Assembly (NCBI GenBank): GCA_020634575.1
Contig: JACKBM010000010.1
Span: 68,390 to 132,389, forward strand
DNA: 64,000 nt
Direction of reading: 5' to 3'
From: Ardenticatenales bacterium
Lineage (GTDB): Bacteria; Chloroflexota; Anaerolineae; Promineifilales; Promineifilaceae
The notes under the pieces were generated by a model. That model had not been told where the DNA came from. It did not search any database and worked only from the letters and a program-made list of their open reading frames with translations. Positions 58,558 through 64,000 of the stretch are shown one piece after another. The stretch's first letter is position 1; every line of letters begins with the position of its first letter. The translations under genes were made by a program, and so were the position numbers.

Positions 58558-59481
58558 CTCCGCCACCAATTCTATCTCAAAAATCTTCGGCCACAGTTTG
58601 CCGGTGATCCAGATCCGGCCGGTAGCCGGATCGTGGGCGATGCCGTTGAGGACATCGATGGAGGAGGTGATCTCGACGCCGGCGAGGATGCCGCTCATGT
58701 CGATCCAGCCATTTACCCAGCCGGTGGTTGGGTCGATGATGGCGATGCGGTTCGTTTGCCAGATGTTGGCCCAGACCGCGCCGTCGATGTACTCCAGCTC
58801 GTTGAGGCGGACGATGGGGCCGGTGGCGTCCTGGACGGTGATCCGGCCGGTTTCCACCAATGTCTCCGGATCCCAAAAATAGAGATTAGCGGTGCCGTCG
58901 CTCATGATCAACTGCTGGCCATCATGGGTGATGCCCCAGCCCTCGGTTGGGTAGGTGAAGCTGTCCAGCAGAGCGAAGCTTTCGCGATCATAGACAAAAC
59001 CCTGGTTGTTCTGCCAGGTTAGCTGGATGATGCGGTCCTCCCAGATGACGATCCCCTCGCCAAAATATTGCTCCTCCAGCTCAATCATCTGCAGCACTTC
59101 GCCGGTTTCCAGGTCCACGCGCCGCAGCGATGAACGCCCATTCAAACCGGTGCCCTCGTAAAGGACGCCATCCAGGTAGACGAGCCCCTGGGTAAAGGCG
59201 AGCGGGTCATGGTCATAGGTATTCAAGACGCGGTAGCTGTACTGGGCCGTTGTCGGCAGGTCAGCGGCCAGGGTAGGCGCGGCGGTGGCCGCCGGTATCG
59301 TTGCCGACGGGGCTGAGGTGGCGCTGGCGGCTGCGGTTGGGGGAGGGATTGTTTGCAAGGGGGCCGTCGTGCTGGTGGGCGCCGCTGCCGTGGGTACATC
59401 GCCGGCAGCACCCTGGCAGGCGGCCAGGGCGACGAGGAGGAGGCAAATGATGAGATAAAGCCTGATTCGTTGAGTATGCAT
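58555..59481 (-). CDS. Glutaminyl-peptide cyclotransferase, lipoprotein
   Basis: 308 aa from ATG at 59481; the frame upstream runs through a REP array and is not coding. Lipobox LAAC at the end of a 20-residue signal, then a Thr/Pro/Ala linker to about residue 80. Five-bladed beta-propeller of the plant/bacterial type: HDPLAFTQGLVYLDGVLYEG with the conserved FTQGL, NGRSSLRRVDLETGEVLQ, TYPTEGWGITHDGQQLIMSD, and LNELEYIDGAVWANIWQTNR. It converts N-terminal Gln to pyroglutamate on exported proteins. Confidence 0.92.
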   Translation of the reverse strand: MHTQRIRLYLIICLLLVALAACQGAAGDVPTAAAPTSTTAPLQTIPPPTAAASATSAPSATIPAATAAPTLAADLPTTAQYSYRVLNTYDHDPLAFTQGLVYLDGVLYEGTGLNGRSSLRRVDLETGEVLQMIELEEQYFGEGIVIWEDRIIQLTWQNNQGFVYDRESFALLDSFTYPTEGWGITHDGQQLIMSDGTANLYFWDPETLVETGRITVQDATGPIVRLNELEYIDGAVWANIWQTNRIAIIDPTTGWVNGWIDMSGILAGVEITSSIDVLNGIAHDPATGRIWITGKLWPKIFEIELVAE

Positions 59482-59514
59482 GGCGGGATTATAGCCGTTC
59501 CGGGACCGGCCGGT

Positions 59515-59625
59515 AACCCGACGGGTAGCCGAACCCGACGGGTAGCCGAACCCGACGGGTAGCCGAACCCGACAGGTAGCCGAACCCGACGGGTCGCCCA
59601 ACCCGACGGGTTAGCCAACCCCTCA
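59515..59625. repeat. REP-unit array, 17-bp period
   Basis: Six AACCCGACGGGTAGCCG-type units at 59515, 59532, 59549, 59566, 59583 and 59600, then the terminal AACCCCTCA at 59617. Same period and same terminal cap as the array at 35228. It lies between divergent genes, directly after an ACCGGCCGGT decamer (59505-59514). Confidence 0.92.
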
Positions 59626-59721
59626 GCGCATAGGCCAATCGGCGAGCTGTTGCCGCCGGGGCGTCAGGTTACGGGTGAGGGATTGCTTATGATGGAAAGC
59701 AGTTCGGCCGGAGGTCTTTTT

Positions 59722-60153
59722 ATGGCAACGTTCCCCCAATCTGAAAAACAACGGCTCTGGTGGCGCTGGTTACCGCTGCTGCTCTGGTGCGGCGCCATTT
59801 TCCTGGTCTCCCACCAGCCGCGCGCGGCGCTGCCCCGGGTAGATGCCCATGTAGATTACGAGCCCGGCGATGTTGATAGCTGGCTCGGTAACCTGGGCAT
59901 CGATCGGGATGTGATTCTCAAAAAGGGCAGCCATCTGCTGGCTTATGGCTTGTTGGCGCTACTGGCTTTCTGGGCCTGCGAAAACCTGCACCAGGCTTTC
60001 TGGCTGGCTTTGCTCTACGCGATTCTGGACGAGATGCACCAGGGCCTCATCCCTGAGCGCACGGCCCGGCTGGCCGATGTTCTGCTGGACGGGATGGGCG
60101 CAGCCATCATTTTGCTGGTGCTGTGGCGCTATCGTCGCAGAAGAGGAGTGTAG
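59722..60153 (+). CDS. VanZ-family membrane protein
   Basis: 143 aa from ATG 59722, with GGAGG at the right distance. Four hydrophobic segments and the family motifs KKGSHLLAYGLLALLAF and DEMHQGLIPERTARLADVLL. VanZ proteins confer low-level teicoplanin resistance in some bacteria; chromosomal homologues have no known role. Its TAG stop begins an inverted repeat. Confidence 0.85.
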   Translation: MATFPQSEKQRLWWRWLPLLLWCGAIFLVSHQPRAALPRVDAHVDYEPGDVDSWLGNLGIDRDVILKKGSHLLAYGLLALLAFWACENLHQAFWLALLYAILDEMHQGLIPERTARLADVLLDGMGAAIILLVLWRYRRRRGV

Positions 60154-60225
60154 CCGCAAATGGCGCGAATTTTCGCGAAAGGTGAACAGGCAATTCTTTT
60201 CGCGAAAATTTGCGCCATTCGCGGC
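60153..60225. repeat. CGCGAAT-type inverted repeat
   Basis: GCCGCAAATGGCGCGAATTT continued by TCGCGAAAG (60153-60181) is mirrored by CTTTTCGCGAAAATTTGCGC continued by CATTCGCGGC (60196-60225), with 14 bp between. It lies between convergent genes and could fold into a strong hairpin on either transcript. Confidence 0.85.
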
Positions 60226-60233
60226 CAAGAAAT

Positions 60234-61907
60234 CTAGAGACTCGCTTCGTATGAGTGGATGCCGGTGGCGCCGGAAGGCCGGTTGCGCATGGTTTCCTCG
60301 ATCTGGGGCGTGCCATCCGCTTCAGCCGTACGGACTTCAAACAGGTGTTGGCCGGCGCTGAAGGGCCAGTCAAAACGCCAGATCACCCAGGTCGTTTCTG
60401 ACAATGGCTGCCGGAGCTGCGCCGGCTGCCATTCCCCGCCATCGACCCGTACCTCGACCTTGGAGATACCGCGCGCGCCGGCATAAGCGATGCCGCCGAC
60501 CGGGATCAGCGTTTGGCCCCGCTCTTCCAACGGTGTGCTGGCGGCCACAGTGTCGATGACCGAGGTGGTGCGCACCTGAGCGACTTCATCCCAGTTCCGC
60601 TCCACCCAGTAACCGGGAATATACTCGTCGGTGATTTCGATGTCGGTGATCCATTTGGGCTGCTTCATGCCGTAGCGGTCGGGAATCCAGATGCGCAGCG
60701 GGAAGCCGTGGTCCTTGGGGATGGGGATGCCGTCCCACTCATACGCCAACAACAGACGTGGTTCGCTGGCAACCAGTTCCAGGTCAACCGTCTCGTAAAA
60801 GCCGTCAGCGGAGCGGATGTGCATGTATTTAGCTTCAGGCTGCACGCCGAGGTCAGCCAGCAGGTCGCTGACGCGCAGGCCGCCCCAATGGGTGGTGGAA
60901 ATGAGGCCGGTGCCGACCCGGCCGGAGATGCAGGTCAGGGTCACAAACTGGCCGACCTTTTCGTAGTTGTCCTTCAACTCCTGCAAGGTGAGTTGCATGG
61001 GGTTGTCGATCAGGCCGGTGATCGTCAGCTGCCAATCTTCTTCCTCGATGATGCTGGGTTCGGTGCTGAGAAAGACCTGATAATGGTCGGCCAGGGGGGT
61101 GTACTCCAGCCGGGTGCCGGGCGCTGGGATGAGCGGATCATTGGCGTTAGGGAAGGGAACGCCCCCGCCGGTCGTGGTGGCGCTGCCGCCGCCAGCGGCC
61201 AGGGCCGCGGCTAGTTGCGCCTCCTGCCGGCGTCGTTCCGCGCTGGCCAATGAGGCGGCGACACCGCTGCCGGCGACGGTGATGACGGCAGACGCCGCGC
61301 CCAGCGTCACCAGGAATTGACGCCGGTTCAGGGTTGTGGCGCTGGCTGCCGGGGCCGTGACTTCGGGGGCGGTGGTTTCAGGCGCAGGCATGGCTAGCTG
61401 CTCTTCAGGTCGCATAGCCCGCTGGTAGCTCCAGCCAATCAGCAAGCCCCAGGCCAGCGTCAGTCCGAGGATGATGGCGATATTCGCTACCGGGTAGGGA
61501 TCCCGGTTGCTGACCGAGATGATGGCGCCGAGCACAGGGAGCCCAACCAGCAGACCGATGAGCAAGCCGACAAGCGCCGGCTGCTTGCGGCCCCATCGAG
61601 CCAGAAGCAGCGACAGAACCGCGCCAGCGACAATGATGGCGCCACCGAGCTGCATGACCGCCATGCCCCGCTCGGCCGTTTTGGCCACATCGACCACGTT
61701 GAGGTTGAGCAAGCGCAGGGTGTCGATCATCAGGTCGATGCCGAAAGTGACGACAGGGCCGGGCAGTTCGCGGGCGACCCAGTTGAATAGTTCGTAAGGG
61801 ATAAAGGGCCAGCCAAAGAGCTGATAGCCCAGGAAGTTGAGAGCGAGGATAGGGGCGGTCACCAGGATGCTGATGAGCAGAGCCAGACCGATTTTTTGCC
61901 GCGTCAT
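60234..61907 (-). CDS. Sulfite-oxidase-fold molybdopterin oxidoreductase with membrane domain
   Basis: 557 aa from ATG at 61907, with GGAG nine nt upstream. Four membrane helices (about 5-27, 80-102, 107-130, 143-163), then an RRQFLV Tat-like motif and another hydrophobic helix, then an exported oxidoreductase domain with the molybdenum-ligand Cys in VTLTCISGRVGTGLISTTHW, DLLADLGVQPEAKYMHIRSA, WDGIPIPKDHGFPLRIWIPD and RYGMKQPKWITDIEI. The C-terminal Ig-like dimerisation domain is present (ISKVEVRVDGGEWQPAQLRQ). The domain order suggests a membrane-anchored, outward-facing enzyme; the electron acceptor and substrate (sulfite, methionine sulfoxide or other) are unknown. The MocA-like gene at 55953 may help its cofactor. 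Confidence 0.88.
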   Translation of the reverse strand: MTRQKIGLALLISILVTAPILALNFLGYQLFGWPFIPYELFNWVARELPGPVVTFGIDLMIDTLRLLNLNVVDVAKTAERGMAVMQLGGAIIVAGAVLSLLLARWGRKQPALVGLLIGLLVGLPVLGAIISVSNRDPYPVANIAIILGLTLAWGLLIGWSYQRAMRPEEQLAMPAPETTAPEVTAPAASATTLNRRQFLVTLGAASAVITVAGSGVAASLASAERRRQEAQLAAALAAGGGSATTTGGGVPFPNANDPLIPAPGTRLEYTPLADHYQVFLSTEPSIIEEEDWQLTITGLIDNPMQLTLQELKDNYEKVGQFVTLTCISGRVGTGLISTTHWGGLRVSDLLADLGVQPEAKYMHIRSADGFYETVDLELVASEPRLLLAYEWDGIPIPKDHGFPLRIWIPDRYGMKQPKWITDIEITDEYIPGYWVERNWDEVAQVRTTSVIDTVAASTPLEERGQTLIPVGGIAYAGARGISKVEVRVDGGEWQPAQLRQPLSETTWVIWRFDWPFSAGQHLFEVRTAEADGTPQIEETMRNRPSGATGIHSYEASL

Positions 61908-62061
61908 AATCAAAATCTCCTGACCACGTTGCCAGCCGCCGTGGCGTGACAACGTTAATCACTATGCCTTTCATTATAGGAGGGTTTGCGCCGGATGGGG
62001 CTGATTCAAGAGTCCCGTAACCGGGTCGTAATGGTGATGTAAGAATTTGGGGGCGGCGTGC

Positions 62062-63933
62062 TCAGTCGGGTTGGGCCACGCTGCGCGACCAGAGGGCGAT
62101 GTCGCGAATGAACCAGTCCGATTCATTGTCGGCGCGGAAGCGGATGTACCAGGTTCCGGCCGGTACCGGCTGCCAGAAACTCTGAAAACTGTTCTCGTCA
62201 AATTCCAGCTGGTCCTGCGGCTGGGCCGGTTCCCAGGTGAAGCCGCCGTCGAAACTGACTTCGAGGTTCCGGCCGGTGCCGGCAAAGCGAAGATAGGCGT
62301 CGTCTGCGGCCGGCTGGCTGAAGAAGACCTCGGGCGTTGTCGTGATGTCGACAAATTCCTGGTCGGCCGGGAGCATGGTGAACGGGATGGCCGGGTCTAT
62401 CTCGACCTCATCCCATTGCCAGCTATTGGGGCCGCAGCCGGGGCGGTTGTCACAATCTTTGGCCGGATTGCTGGAGAAATGGCTGAACTGGACGACCGCT
62501 TCATGCCAATCCAGGGCCGGTTCCAGCGGCGTGTCGATCCACCAGAGGTCGTATTCGGGCAAGCCAAAGCGCAAATGGTCTGGCGAGAGCTGCAACTCAA
62601 AGGTGGTCAGTTCGGACCGGCCGGGGGTGAGGACGGCATCGTAAGGGGTGTAAGCGGCATTGGGCAGCTCGAGGCCCAGATGGTCATTGAATAGTTGGGC
62701 CGTGAAACTGTTTTCCTGAACGCCCATTTCCAGGTAAATGGCCCGGCGGGGCGGGCCGCTCAGGTTGGATTGCCAGGAGAGCAACGGTAGTTGTAGGTGC
62801 TCTTCGTAGGGCGAGAGCCAGATGGCGACCCAATCGGCCGGCGCGGCGCGCGTTGTCGACATTTGCCAGCGCAGGGTGCCGCCGGCGCTGAAATCGAGCA
62901 GCTGGGCCGGGGTGAGGTAGATGGCGCCGAAGCCGGTGGCGTTGATGGCGCTGACGAGCTGGTCGTCGCAATGGAAAACGGCCTCAGCGTAGCTGTTGAT
63001 GGGGTGAGTGGCGGGCGGTGGGGCGCAATCAGGACCGAAAGCGGCATCCATAGGGTCCAGCCGGCGCCAGGTCGAGAAGTCGCGCGAATGGATGGTGAAA
63101 TCCCAGCCCGTTTCCGGCCAGATGGCGGGGGCGCTGGGGCTGCCGGGGAAAGATTCGCGGAAGGGAGTGGGACCGGCCGGTGGGCCATAAACCGGCAGAT
63201 TGCCTTCGTATAGCCGGGTTTGCGGCTCCAGAGTTGTGTCTGGCGTGATGCTATTGGCAAACATCAGGATGCCGGCACTGGTCAGGCAGCCGAACGCCAG
63301 GAGGAGGAAGGCGGCCAGCCGCCAGCGTCGGTCCAGGCGGGTGGGTGCTGTGGTTGTGGGCGCTTCAAGCGGGCGCCGGAGCTGGCGCCAGGCGGCCAGG
63401 CTAAAGATGGCGATGGCGCCCAGCTCAATTACCCAGTTCAGGCGAAAGCCGCCGATCTCCAGGCCGATGAGGATGTCGATGTAATGGAAAGAGCTGGCGC
63501 GGATGAGAATGAAGCCGAGGATGAGGATAACGCCGACCAGCGTCAGCCATTGGTCGCGCCAGGTATCGCGCAATGTCCAGCTGAGGAGGGCGACCGCGGC
63601 CACGGTTACGAGGCCGACGGCGGCAACAAAAAGAAATTGGATGGCGCCGCGCAGCTCGTACCAGCCCTGGGCGCGGGCGATGGCCCGGCCGACGGCGGTG
63701 AGGTAGCTTTGCAGGTCGAGTTGTTTGTTGATGGCCAGGAAGAGGAGGAGCAGGGCGAGGCTCCACCAGAGCCAGCGGGGGGTGCGGGACCGGCCGGTCT
63801 CCGCCCGCCAGGCATTGGCCGCGGCCAGCCCGGCTGCGCCCAGATAGGCAACGACGGTCAACCAGCCGAAGAAGGTAGGGTCGCCGATGCCGAATGTGAA
63901 GTTGACGCTGCGGATGATGTCGATCAGGTTCAT
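62062..63933 (-). CDS. Uncharacterised membrane protein with extracellular beta domain
   Basis: 623 aa. About seven hydrophobic helices in the first 230 residues (FFGWLTVVAYLGAAGLAAAN, WLWWSLALLLLFLAINKQLD, WLTLVGVILILGFILI and others). From about residue 250 the chain is hydrophilic, exported, and rich in Trp, Pro and Asp, with beta-sandwich-like segments (AGGTLRWQMSTTRAAPADW, TYIRFRADNESDWFIRDIA-like strings near the end) and Cys-x-Asn/Gly pairs. No family recognised; the layout suggests a carbohydrate- or surface-binding module attached to a membrane bundle. Three decamer-type palindromes fall inside it. Confidence 0.75.
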   Translation of the reverse strand: MNLIDIIRSVNFTFGIGDPTFFGWLTVVAYLGAAGLAAANAWRAETGRSRTPRWLWWSLALLLLFLAINKQLDLQSYLTAVGRAIARAQGWYELRGAIQFLFVAAVGLVTVAAVALLSWTLRDTWRDQWLTLVGVILILGFILIRASSFHYIDILIGLEIGGFRLNWVIELGAIAIFSLAAWRQLRRPLEAPTTTAPTRLDRRWRLAAFLLLAFGCLTSAGILMFANSITPDTTLEPQTRLYEGNLPVYGPPAGPTPFRESFPGSPSAPAIWPETGWDFTIHSRDFSTWRRLDPMDAAFGPDCAPPPATHPINSYAEAVFHCDDQLVSAINATGFGAIYLTPAQLLDFSAGGTLRWQMSTTRAAPADWVAIWLSPYEEHLQLPLLSWQSNLSGPPRRAIYLEMGVQENSFTAQLFNDHLGLELPNAAYTPYDAVLTPGRSELTTFELQLSPDHLRFGLPEYDLWWIDTPLEPALDWHEAVVQFSHFSSNPAKDCDNRPGCGPNSWQWDEVEIDPAIPFTMLPADQEFVDITTTPEVFFSQPAADDAYLRFAGTGRNLEVSFDGGFTWEPAQPQDQLEFDENSFQSFWQPVPAGTWYIRFRADNESDWFIRDIALWSRSVAQPD

Positions 63934-64000
63934 AAGCGGTTGAGGCGTCAGGCCATCAGGTTGCGATTATAGGGAGAGAACCTTGCGGCGCCAATGAACA

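Larger units (their letters stand above)
1456..63798. repeat. Dispersed 10-bp palindrome ACCGGCCGGT, 27 exact copies
   Basis: Exact copies start at 1456, 3008, 4764, 5594, 9532, 9678, 12237, 13360, 16929, 21203, 23682, 24662, 24920, 29569, 30021, 33477, 36887, 37625, 44638, 46530, 51457, 54038, 56091, 56277, 59505, 63172 and 63789. Many further sites differ by one end base (TCCGGCCGGT, ACCGGCCGGA, GCCGGCCGGT). Copies occur inside genes in different reading frames and between genes. A random 10-mer of this composition would be expected well under once in 64 kb. The pattern matches that of highly iterated palindromes such as HIP1 of cyanobacteria, though the sequence is different. Confidence 0.9.

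Overview
The window is GC-rich bacterial DNA that I would place in the Chloroflexota (Anaerolineae-like). This is inferred from the gene mix: lipoproteins with long Ala/Thr/Pro linkers, many NarL-type regulators, CsbD, AI-2E and DinB paralogues, an M81 peptidase, and a mesaconyl-C4-CoA-hydratase-like enzyme. No rRNA or tRNA gene was recognised, so the assignment is not firm. TGA is an ordinary stop codon in many genes here.

Layout. 1-412: unexplained, possibly structured RNA ending in a terminator. 588-1202: signal peptidase I. 1328-10125: a bacterial microcompartment (BMC) locus with ribose-5-phosphate isomerase B, deoxyribose-phosphate aldolase, a CoA-acylating-type aldehyde dehydrogenase (each with an encapsulation-peptide-like N-terminus), one BMC-H, two BMC-T and three BMC-P shell proteins. 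It also holds a nucleotidyltransferase-fold protein, a small zinc-finger protein, an unknown protein and a receiver-ParA/MinD fusion. The content fits the sugar-phosphate-utilising (SPU) BMC class. 10419-21443: a secreted DUF2680-like protein, two-component systems and NarL regulators, and stress or membrane proteins. 21440-34476: lipid kinase, YihY, hydrolases, VOC protein, a low-GC patch (about 26.0-28.0 kb), HisC-like aminotransferase, GHMP kinase, APH-like kinase, alcohol dehydrogenase and agmatinase-like protein. 34473-36344: a REP-associated tyrosine transposase flanked by its likely repeats, next to a Fpg/Nei glycosylase. 36352-46251: TPR proteins, aminotransferase, cytoplasmic histidine kinase, transporters, M81 peptidase, methyltransferase, DinB. 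46344-48729: a DMSP-lyase-like cupin and two tandem DsbA-like lipoproteins. 48829-63933: UbiE, FtsK, TypA, a MobA-like nucleotidyltransferase, ABC-F, glutaminyl cyclotransferase, VanZ, a sulfite-oxidase-fold enzyme and a large membrane protein.

The strongest novelty is the pair at 47082-48729. Each of two adjacent genes is interrupted by one in-frame TGA exactly where the first Cys of a thioredoxin-fold CxxC should be, giving UxxC. Each TGA is followed, 10 nt later, by a perfect 7-bp hairpin with the same 5-nt loop. The two stems differ by two compensatory base-pair changes. I read these as two tandem selenocysteine-containing DsbA-like lipoproteins with bacterial SECIS elements.

The second theme is repeats. 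A 10-bp palindrome (ACCGGCCGGT) occurs 27 times across the window, in genes and between them, in the manner of an HIP-type iterated palindrome. Palindromic 17/18-bp REP-like units occur as doublets and arrays, often with a TGAGGGG end that supplies the TGA stop codon of the adjacent gene, and a RAYT transposase sits among them. Three other families of inverted repeat (ATCCGTG type, AGCTGTTAGC type, CGCGAAT type) lie between genes, and some have become the C-termini of neighbouring proteins.
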